Shown: positions 6,266 to 11,439 of the stretch, piece after piece
How the letters are laid out: every line of letters begins with the position of its first letter
Numbering within the stretch: the first letter of the stretch is position 1
Assembly: GCA_002690755.1 (NCBI GenBank)
Contig: NZFT01000117.1
Span: forward strand, 1-11,439
Reading direction: 5' to 3'
From: Phycisphaerae bacterium
GTDB taxonomy: Bacteria > Planctomycetota > Phycisphaerae > Phycisphaerales > SM1A02
Length of the DNA: 11,439 nt
Notes under the pieces: model-generated
What the model was told of the DNA's origin: nothing
What the model saw: only the letters and a program-made list of their open reading frames with translations
Database searches by the model: none
Translations under genes and position numbers: made by a program

Positions 6266-6900
6266 ACCAACTGGGCGAACTGGTGATCTGCGGCGCCGGG
6301 GGACATGGCGCCGTGGTCGGCGATGCGGCGGTCGCGGCGGGATTCGTCCTCGTCGGGGTCATCGACGCGGTCCGACCGGTGGACGGAGGCCGCCCCCCCT
6401 TCGGCGGCGTCCCGTGGCTCGGCTCACCCGAGGACCCGGACCCATCGCTCGCGGAACTGCTCGAGCGCGGCGCGCGGATCCACGCGGCGATCGGCGACGC
6501 GGGCATCAGACGTCGGTGGCACGCCGACCACGCCGGACACGCCGCGACCATCATCCACCCCTCCGCGACCGTCTCGCCGTCCGCGGAGATCGGCGCCGGA
6601 ACGTTCATCGGACCGCGGGCGGTGGTCAACGCGCGAGCGACCGTCGGCGCGGGGGTGATCGTCAATTCCGGGGCGATCGTGGAGCACGATGCGCGAATCG
6701 GGGCGTTCACCCATCTCGCACCGGGCGCCATCGCCCTGGGCAACGCGACGATCGGCGATGCGGTCCTGCTCGGTGCGAACTCGACGGTGCTGCCCACGAT
6801 CCGAGTCGGCGATCGCGCGATGATCGGGGCCGGCAGCGTGGTCACCCACGAGATCCATCCGGACGTGCGTGCATTCGGGAACCCCGCCCGACCGCGTTGA
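6262..6900 (+). CDS. NeuD/PglD-like sugar O- or N-acyltransferase, left-handed beta-helix
   Basis: Enzymes of this family transfer an acetyl group from acetyl-CoA to a sialic acid or a UDP-amino sugar during surface glycan synthesis; the acceptor cannot be told here. The 212-residue length fits the family (about 205-220). Residues 1-95 form the Rossmann-like sugar-binding half, with the glycine-rich LVICGAGGHGAVVGDAA (7-23) and GVIDA (32-36). Residues about 98-195 are hexapeptide repeats (HPSATVSPSAEIGAGTFIGP and onward). IVEHDARIGAFTHLAPGA carries the His equivalent to the family's catalytic base (His142), followed by IGAGSVVT and the GNPAR ending. The TTG start gives an N-terminus that runs directly into the first strand; the upstream ATG at 6178 gives an arginine-rich leader unlike the family. 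The gene is coupled to the preceding gene by a TTGA overlap. Its stop is 17 bases from the stop of the next, convergent gene. Confidence 0.9.
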   Translation: MNQLGELVICGAGGHGAVVGDAAVAAGFVLVGVIDAVRPVDGGRPPFGGVPWLGSPEDPDPSLAELLERGARIHAAIGDAGIRRRWHADHAGHAATIIHPSATVSPSAEIGAGTFIGPRAVVNARATVGAGVIVNSGAIVEHDARIGAFTHLAPGAIALGNATIGDAVLLGANSTVLPTIRVGDRAMIGAGSVVTHEIHPDVRAFGNPARPR

Positions 6901-6917
6901 AGCCACCGCGGTCGATC

Positions 6918-7889
6918 TCACCAGAGCGGCATCGACCAGGCCACGAGCCGCGACGCCGGCACGACGATCAGCAGCAGCAGAGCCCAGGTCATCAGGTGGA
7001 GGATCGCGATCCGACCCCGAAGACCGAAGACCAGCATGCTGCCGCCGGCCACGAGGCCGACCGAAAGCAGCAGATGGACGATGCCCTGCAGGGTCGAGGA
7101 CTCGACCGGAATCAACCGGGCGAGCGAAGCGACCATCACGATGGCGAGCAGTCGAGCGAGTCCGCCGGGCACGGACCCCGGCGCTCGTGATTCGATCCAC
7201 GCCGCGGTCCGGAGCGCGATCGCACCGCAGCCGACCACCACCACCGACGCCACCACGAACCGGATGACCGCCGCGAGCCGAATCGCGATCCGAGGCGCGT
7301 CGAGCGTGAACGCGCCGTCCGAATCCGCATATCGACCGTCGGTCGAGGCGAACAACGACGACCAGCCGGCGAGCGTCGCGAACAACGTGAGCACCACCGC
7401 CACGCCCGCGACGACGAGCCAGACCAGATGGTCGGCCCCGGCGATCACCTCACCGTCCGCTTCCTCGTTGGAATCCGGGTCGTTGGTCGAGCCTGCCGCG
7501 TCTTCCGAGGTCGGAGGGTTCGTCTTCTCCCCGACCTTGCGACCGGTCACGAGGTCGTGACCACAAGCAAGACACACGACCTGATCCGAGCCGGGCATCG
7601 CCTCGCCGCACTCGGGACAACCGAGGTCGACGCCTCCGAGGTCCGCGACGCCGGCGTCATCGGGCGCGACTTCCGGGGGCGTCGTGCGGGGGCCGTCGCT
7701 CGAAGCCGCCGACGGCGCGGCGGGCTCGAGGTCGTATTCGAGGCCCTGCTCGAGGTCTTGCTCGAGGTCTTGCTCGAGGTCTTGCTCGAGGTCTTGCTCG
7801 AGGTCTTGGGAATCGCCCGGATCCGCCTCCGACGGGCCATCCGATTCGGGGTTCGATCCGTCCGCCGGTTCGCTCGTCGGTTCGCTCAT
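6918..7889 (-). CDS. Multi-pass membrane protein with acidic DLEQ repeat and zinc ribbon
   Basis: Unrecognised family, 323 residues. The order is: an acidic, Ser/Pro-rich N-terminus (1-28); five DLEQ units (29-48) followed by GLEY and DLEP variants; a disordered linker; a four-cysteine zinc ribbon (Cys91-PE-Cys94 and Cys106-LA-Cys109, the second in a CLACGHDLVTGRK context common in planctomycete zinc-ribbon proteins); a second acidic linker (120-152); and about five membrane segments (154-176, 203-228, 243-262, 266-290, 294-318). The ribbon and repeat are probably cytoplasmic (inference). The ATG at 7887-7889 has AGGA (complement of 7897-7900) 7 bases upstream. Its role is unknown; a scaffold or sensor is possible but not shown. 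It converges on the acyltransferase gene and diverges from the first DUF481 gene across 113 bases. Confidence 0.85.
   Translation of the reverse strand: MSEPTSEPADGSNPESDGPSEADPGDSQDLEQDLEQDLEQDLEQDLEQGLEYDLEPAAPSAASSDGPRTTPPEVAPDDAGVADLGGVDLGCPECGEAMPGSDQVVCLACGHDLVTGRKVGEKTNPPTSEDAAGSTNDPDSNEEADGEVIAGADHLVWLVVAGVAVVLTLFATLAGWSSLFASTDGRYADSDGAFTLDAPRIAIRLAAVIRFVVASVVVVGCGAIALRTAAWIESRAPGSVPGGLARLLAIVMVASLARLIPVESSTLQGIVHLLLSVGLVAGGSMLVFGLRGRIAILHLMTWALLLLIVVPASRLVAWSMPLW
7728..7811. repeat. 12-bp tandem repeat, seven units, encoding DLEQ
   Basis: On the plus strand four identical units GAGGTCTTGCTC occupy 7752-7799. They are flanked by diverged units at 7728-7739 (GAGGTCGTATTC), 7740-7751 (GAGGCCCTGCTC) and 7800-7811 (GAGGTCTTGGGA). 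Each unit is exactly four codons of the minus-strand gene, so changes in copy number keep the frame. The perfect central copies and decayed edges point to recent slippage or unequal recombination. Confidence 0.95.
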
Positions 7890-7989
7890 GGGAGCATCCT
7901 GACACTTCCCGCCACCGGCGTCATCCGACCTCGGCGAAGAATCGGGAAAGTCGCTCGAAAGCGAGTGGGTGATGCGGATCGCTGTCCGC

Positions 7990-7995
7990 TATCTT
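7990..7995 (+). promoter_or_regulatory. Candidate -10 element of the first DUF481 gene
   Basis: TATCTT (TANNNT) ends 7 bases before the ATG at 8003. There is no Shine-Dalgarno before that ATG and no clear -35. The transcript would start at or next to the start codon and would also cover the second DUF481 gene. Confidence 0.45.
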
Positions 7996-8002
7996 GCCTC
8001 GG

Positions 8003-8839
8003 ATGCAGCCACGCCACCTCACCTCCGTCGCCGCCCTCCTGTTCGTCGGCCTTCTCACCCCCGGCGTCGCCGCGGCCGAAACGCCCTCCGCCGCGCGCCT
8101 GATCCTCGGGTATCCGCTCGATGCCGATGACGAGGGCGACGCGTCGCCGCTCGCCGCCACCACCGACGATTCGACGCCACCGAAATCGCCGTGGAACGTG
8201 ACTCTCGGCGCGGGTCTGAGCTACAGCCAGACCGACGACCTGACGCTCGGCGCGAACTTCAACGGAAGCCTGGTCCGGGACGACGACGATTCCAAATGGA
8301 CCACCACGCTGAAGTACGTCTACAACTTCGACGAGAACGAGGTCAAGGACAACTTCGGGATCATCGGAACGAACTACGAACGGATGTTCGCGTCGAACTC
8401 GAAGCTGCTCTGGTTCCTGCGGGGCAGCTACCAGTACAACCAGACCGAGAACTACAAGACGCGTATCAAGGCATTCGGCGGACTCGGCTATCTGGCCTCG
8501 AGCACCGACGAACTGAAGCTCCGGGTCAATGGCGGCGTGGGTGGTTCGAAGGACCGCAACGGCAACACCGACTTCATTCCGCGAACCACCTTCGGCTACT
8601 CCCTGGACTGGGCGATCAACAGTCTGACCCGACTGACTTCCACCACCTCGATCGAAAACGACATCAAGACGTACGGCGACTATCTGCTGGTGATCGAGGC
8701 GAACCTCAACGTCAAAGTGAGCGAGGCGCAGAACCTATCGCTCTACATCAACGTTCGCGATGAATACGACAGCAACCCTTCCGAGGGCGACAGCTGGAAT
8801 CAGATCTGGCTGACCATGGGACTGTCCTACGCTTTCTGA
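8003..8839 (+). CDS. DUF481-type outer-membrane beta-barrel protein, copy 1
   Basis: Resembles the DUF481/YdiY family of outer-membrane proteins, whose function is poorly defined; the E. coli member is described as salt-induced. The 278-residue protein has a Sec signal peptide (1-25, cleavage after Ala-Ala-Ala before Glu26). A short ARLILG motif (31-36) and an acidic linker follow, then from KSPW (61) alternating amphipathic strands with typical family pieces: KWTTTLKYVYNFDE, GTNYERMF, RGSYQYNQTENYKTRIKAFGG, then LGY. It ends in SYAF with a C-terminal Phe, the signal recognised by the BAM insertion machinery. An in-frame TTG at 7994 is a poorer start because it overlaps the -10-like hexamer. 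It is followed after 53 bases by a paralogue, so the two form a likely operon. Confidence 0.88.
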   Translation: MQPRHLTSVAALLFVGLLTPGVAAAETPSAARLILGYPLDADDEGDASPLAATTDDSTPPKSPWNVTLGAGLSYSQTDDLTLGANFNGSLVRDDDDSKWTTTLKYVYNFDENEVKDNFGIIGTNYERMFASNSKLLWFLRGSYQYNQTENYKTRIKAFGGLGYLASSTDELKLRVNGGVGGSKDRNGNTDFIPRTTFGYSLDWAINSLTRLTSTTSIENDIKTYGDYLLVIEANLNVKVSEAQNLSLYINVRDEYDSNPSEGDSWNQIWLTMGLSYAF

Positions 8840-8879
8840 TCGCCGTACTTCCCCGTTTCACACATCACTCACTTCTTCC

Positions 8880-8885
8880 GGAGGA
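8880..8885 (+). promoter_or_regulatory. Strong ribosome binding site of the second DUF481 gene
   Basis: GGAGGA lies 7 bases before the ATG at 8893. It contrasts with the upstream paralogue, which has none, and fits an internal operon gene that must recruit ribosomes from a longer transcript. Confidence 0.8.
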
Positions 8886-8892
8886 CTTGACG

Positions 8893-9705
8893 ATGGACCC
8901 ACTTTCCCTGCTTCTGGCCGCACCGCTGCTGGCCACCACCCCCGCACCCCCCACGCCACCCACCACCACGCCGATCGATCCCACGGCGCTCGTCCTCGGC
9001 ATCCAGGACGACGCGGAAGCCGATGCGGACGTGGTGGCCGAGGAGAAGAGTCCCTGGACCGGGAGCCTCGGTCTCGGTCTCACCCTGAGTCGGACCACCA
9101 CCGACACCCTCGGCTTCAACTTCAGCGCTGCGGCGAACCGGAAGGACGAGATGTCCAACTGGAGTTCGGACGTGAAGTACATCTACAACGAGGACGACGA
9201 CGTGGTGCAGGACAACTTCCTCATCGCGCAGTCCGAGTACGACCGCCTCTTCTCCAAGGGCGGCCTCTGGAACTGGTTCGGCCAGACCAGCTACCAGTAC
9301 AACGAGACGGAGTCGTATCGTCAGCGCTTCAAGGGATTCGGGGGTCTCGGCTACTACGTCTCCCGGACCGACGAACTCAAGTGGAACCTGAAGGCCGGTG
9401 CGGGTGCCTCGTGGGACGAGCGAAGCAGCCTCGGGGGCTGGACCGCACGATCGCTCCTCGGCACCAACTGGAACTGGGCGATCGGCGACGGGGTCGGCTT
9501 CGAGGGAAGCGCTTCGGTCGAAAACAAACTGGAGGACCTGCAGCAGTACTTCGCCGTGCTCGAACTCAAGGTGAACATCGCGTTGAAGGCGATGGAGAAC
9601 CTCAACCTCTACGTCTCCGTTCGCGACGAGTACAACAGTGATCCGGGACCGGGCGACAGCTGGAACTCCCTGTGGGTCACCATGGGATTCACGTACGGCT
9701 TCTGA
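8893..9705 (+). CDS. DUF481-type outer-membrane beta-barrel protein, copy 2
   Basis: Paralogue of the preceding gene, 270 residues, aligning along its whole length from KSPW (52) to the end. Shared landmarks are KYIYNEDD, SYQYNETESYRQRFKGFGG then LGY, RTDELKWNL, ENLNLYVSVRDEYNSDP, GDSWNSLWVTMG and the terminal FTYGF with C-terminal Phe for outer-membrane insertion. The N-terminus is a hydrophobic stretch (4-15, LSLLLAAPLLAT) without the usual basic residues, then a Pro/Thr-rich piece and ALVLG (32-36) before an acidic linker, echoing copy 1. Export is inferred from the barrel; the signal peptide is atypical. A TTG two codons upstream of the ATG is possible, but the GGAGGA spacing favours 8893. 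A strong terminator follows 23 bases after the stop. Its function is unknown; a channel or an envelope-stress role would be a guess. Confidence 0.87.
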   Translation: MDPLSLLLAAPLLATTPAPPTPPTTTPIDPTALVLGIQDDAEADADVVAEEKSPWTGSLGLGLTLSRTTTDTLGFNFSAAANRKDEMSNWSSDVKYIYNEDDDVVQDNFLIAQSEYDRLFSKGGLWNWFGQTSYQYNETESYRQRFKGFGGLGYYVSRTDELKWNLKAGAGASWDERSSLGGWTARSLLGTNWNWAIGDGVGFEGSASVENKLEDLQQYFAVLELKVNIALKAMENLNLYVSVRDEYNSDPGPGDSWNSLWVTMGFTYGF

Positions 9706-9728
9706 ACGAGGGCCGAGGCGACACAAGC

Positions 9729-9772
9729 GAACAGGGGCGGGACCGCGAAGGTCCCGCCCCTGTTCTTTCGTT
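9729..9772 (+). terminator. Intrinsic terminator after the DUF481 pair
   Basis: A perfect 16-bp stem (9729-9744 paired with 9750-9765; core GGGGCGGGACC and GGTCCCGCCCC) with the 5-nt loop GCGAA is followed by TTTCGTT. Short outer arms GACAC (9720-9724) and GTGTC (9774-9778) can also pair. It sits between the DUF481 operon and the convergent yggS gene. On the minus strand the bases after the stem are less T-rich, so it should work mainly for the plus-strand operon. Confidence 0.9.
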
Positions 9773-9817
9773 CGTGTCACGAGGCTTCCGGTCGCCGCGG
9801 GCGTCGACCCGCCTCGA

Positions 9818-10636
9818 TCAGTCGGTCGCGTCCTCGGGGGTCGGCTCGTCGTCGCCGCTCTCCACCACCGGGTCGCCGACGATCGCGTTGCCGACGCGAA
9901 TCAGATTCGCCCCGCACTCGATCGCCATCTCGAAGTCGTTGCTCATGCCCATCGACAGCACGTCGATGCGGTCGGATTCCCGGATGAACTTCCGGACGTC
10001 CTCGAAGACCTCGCGGCAGCGGTCGAAGGTGTTCCGAATCAACGCCTCGTCCTCGGTGTTCGGGGCCATGCACATCAGGCCGCGGACCCGGACGTTCAGC
10101 ATCGAGCCCATCTGGTCGACCAGATGTCGGACCGCCGGGGCGGCGATCCCGCCCTTCTGTTCCTCGCCGAAGTTGACCTCGATCAGGACCTCGGTGACCC
10201 GGTCCCGCTTCGCGGACTGGGACTGGATCTCCTCGGCGAGCCGGAGGCTGTCCAGGGAATGGATCAGTCGGGCGTTCTCGATCGCCTTCCGCACCTTGTT
10301 CCGCTGCAGGGATCCGACCATGTGCCAGTTCGGCCGATCCGGCGTCTCCCGGCCGCTGGCCCCGGGGTGCTCCCGGATGCGGTCGCGATACTCGTCGACC
10401 TGGGCGGCCCGAGCCGCGAGCTGCTGGACCCGGTTCTCGCCGAAATGCCGGTGGCCGAGGTCGAACAGTTCACGAACCACGTCCATCGACGCATTCTTGG
10501 TGACCGCCACGGTCACGATCTCCTCCGGCCGGCGGCCGGAACGTCGGGCGGCCTCACCCACCCGCTGGAGAACGGCCTCGTAGCGGTCCTTCAGCATGGG
10601 AGCGTGCTCGGTGCGGGAAGCGGCGTCGGTCGGCAT
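9818..10636 (-). CDS. yggS: YggS/PROSC-family PLP-binding homeostasis protein
   Basis: Cytoplasmic protein that binds pyridoxal 5'-phosphate and helps balance B6 vitamers and amino/keto-acid pools; no catalytic activity is established for the family. It has the fold of the alanine racemase N-terminal barrel. Motifs in order: VAVTKNAS with the PLP Lys47, HFGENRVQQ (64-72), WHMVGSLQRNKVRK (104-117), IHSLDS (125-130), EVNFGEEQKGGI (153-164), VRGLMCMAP (184-192), and the phosphate-binding SMGMSNDFEMAIECGANLIR (228-247) followed by VGNAIVG. The length of 272 is longer than the usual 230-240 because of a 13-residue N-terminal extension, an insert near 85-102 and an acidic tail (257-272). A start at Met14 (10597) is possible; neither ATG has a clear Shine-Dalgarno. 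It diverges from gpmI across 107 bases. Confidence 0.94.
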   Translation of the reverse strand: MPTDAASRTEHAPMLKDRYEAVLQRVGEAARRSGRRPEEIVTVAVTKNASMDVVRELFDLGHRHFGENRVQQLAARAAQVDEYRDRIREHPGASGRETPDRPNWHMVGSLQRNKVRKAIENARLIHSLDSLRLAEEIQSQSAKRDRVTEVLIEVNFGEEQKGGIAAPAVRHLVDQMGSMLNVRVRGLMCMAPNTEDEALIRNTFDRCREVFEDVRKFIRESDRIDVLSMGMSNDFEMAIECGANLIRVGNAIVGDPVVESGDDEPTPEDATD

Positions 10637-10706
10637 TCATGAAGGGTATCCATCGCGGACTCGATCCCGCAACCGGGGAATCCGGAGTCCGGACCCGACG
10701 GGCCCC

Positions 10707-10737
10707 TTGCACGGACCGGCCTTCGGCGGGCTACGCT
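10707..10737 (+). promoter_or_regulatory. Candidate gpmI promoter, leaderless type
   Basis: TTGCAC (10707-10712) is followed after 19 bases by TACGCT (10732-10737), which ends 6 bases before the gpmI ATG. The -10 fits TANNNT; the spacer is 2 bases longer than ideal, so the -35 is uncertain. No Shine-Dalgarno is present. Confidence 0.4.
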
Positions 10738-10743
10738 CCCGGA

Positions 10744-11439
10744 ATGCCCCCGAAGACCGAGACCCCATCGTCCTCCCGACCCCCCGCCGTGCTGGTGATC
10801 CGTGACGGGTGGGGAACCAACCCCCGCCCCGGCGAAGTCGACTTCGACGCGGTCCGCAAGGCGAACACCCCGATCGCCGACGATCTCGAAGCGAACTGGC
10901 CCACCACCCTGGTTCGGACCAGCGGCGAGGACGTCGGACTTCCGATCGGCGTCGACGGGCCGGTGATGGGGAATTCCGAAGTCGGACACCAGAACATCGG
11001 CGCGGGCCGCATCGTGGACCAGGAGCTGATGCGGATCACGCGATCGATCCGATCCGGCGAATTCTTCGAGAACGCCGCCCTGCTCGACGCGTTCGCGCAT
11101 GCGACGGAGACCGGCGGTCGGGTCCACCTGCTCGGGCTGGTGAGCGACGGTCTGGTCCACAGCGATCTCGGACATCTGGTGGCCCTGCTCGACGCCGCGA
11201 AGCGTCGCGGGTTTCCCGGCGATCGGGTGCTGATCCACGCGATCACCGACGGCCGCGACACCCCGCCGACCGGCGGGGTCGACTATCTCGCCGAACTCCA
11301 GCGCGGCATCGAGTCGCACGGGGCCGGACGGGTGGTGTCGGTGATGGGCCGCTTCTATGCGATGGACCGCGACCATCGCTGGGAACGGGTCGAAGCCGCG
11401 TATCGCTGCCTCACCGAACGAAGCGGCCCCCGGCACGAC
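10744..11439 (+). CDS. gpmI: 2,3-bisphosphoglycerate-independent phosphoglycerate mutase, N-terminal part
   Basis: Interconverts 3- and 2-phosphoglycerate in glycolysis and gluconeogenesis through a phosphoserine intermediate and two metal ions. The first 232 codons are present; the usual length is about 510-550, so more than half lies beyond the window edge. Visible are the metal-binding VIRDGWG (Asp21), the phosphoserine motif MGNSEVGHQNIGAGR (Ser78), LVSDGLVHSD (His139), the substrate-binding ITDGRDTPP (167-175) and GRFYAMDRDHRWER (202-215). Many homologues have HSH where this protein reads HSD (139-141), so Asp replaces the second His. The proposed active-site His, the first of the motif, is kept. 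About 15 residues of Ser/Pro-rich sequence precede the core. The start is the ATG at 10744, 6 bases after a -10-like hexamer. Confidence 0.95.
   Translation, partial: MPPKTETPSSSRPPAVLVIRDGWGTNPRPGEVDFDAVRKANTPIADDLEANWPTTLVRTSGEDVGLPIGVDGPVMGNSEVGHQNIGAGRIVDQELMRITRSIRSGEFFENAALLDAFAHATETGGRVHLLGLVSDGLVHSDLGHLVALLDAAKRRGFPGDRVLIHAITDGRDTPPTGGVDYLAELQRGIESHGAGRVVSVMGRFYAMDRDHRWERVEAAYRCLTERSGPRHD

Noticed and set aside
7728..7811. CRISPR-like repeats
   Set aside because: The 12-bp units are directly adjacent with no spacers and are in frame with a protein gene, so this is a coding minisatellite.
7951..7964. Small hairpin TCGCT-CGAA-AGCGA before the first DUF481 gene
   Set aside because: Only five base pairs with no T-run; such short palindromes are common in GC-rich DNA and I cannot tie it to a function.
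1..11439. A defence, toxin-antitoxin or mobile system
   Set aside because: No nuclease, transposase, integrase, helicase, reverse transcriptase or paired small genes were found; the genes are housekeeping, envelope or unknown membrane proteins.

Overview
The window is high-GC bacterial chromosomal DNA, most likely from a Planctomycetota member of the Phycisphaerae type. That assignment is inference. It rests on a signal peptidase I with a very large internal insertion, a secreted FG-GAP/VCBS protein, small zinc-ribbon membrane proteins, two DUF481 outer-membrane barrels (so a diderm cell) and sparse Shine-Dalgarno use. I see no rRNA, tRNA, CRISPR array, insertion sequence, phage or plasmid gene. 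The layout is that of an ordinary housekeeping region.

Left part (1-4189, all genes on the minus strand): the N-terminal part of a secreted calcium-binding FG-GAP repeat protein that runs off the window edge; a 323-base gap with two inverted repeats; an unrecognised cysteine-rich putative lipoprotein; and signal peptidase I (lepB) with an insertion of roughly 290 residues between its catalytic motifs.

Middle (4291-7889): guanylate kinase (gmk, plus) and thymidylate kinase (tmk, minus) converge and overlap by 15 bp at their 3' ends. Divergent from tmk is a two-gene unit: a small membrane protein with a split four-cysteine zinc-ribbon signature, then a NeuD/PglD-like sugar O/N-acyltransferase that starts at a TTG overlapping the stop of the gene before it. 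Converging on this pair is a multi-pass membrane protein with a zinc ribbon and a 12-bp tandem repeat encoding DLEQ units.

Right part (8003-11439): two tandem DUF481-type outer-membrane beta-barrel paralogues end in a strong intrinsic terminator. They are followed by the YggS-type pyridoxal-phosphate homeostasis protein (minus) and, divergently, the first 232 codons of cofactor-independent phosphoglycerate mutase (gpmI), cut by the window end.

The most interesting pattern is regulatory. Genes here initiate in two apparently exclusive ways. Five genes (gmk, tmk, the split-zinc-ribbon gene, the first DUF481 gene and gpmI) have no Shine-Dalgarno but carry a -10-like hexamer, mostly TANNNT, 6-7 nt before the ATG, as expected for leaderless mRNAs. 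Five others have a Shine-Dalgarno and no such hexamer. The signal peptidase insertion and the DLEQ repeat are the next best leads. I found no defence or mobile system.
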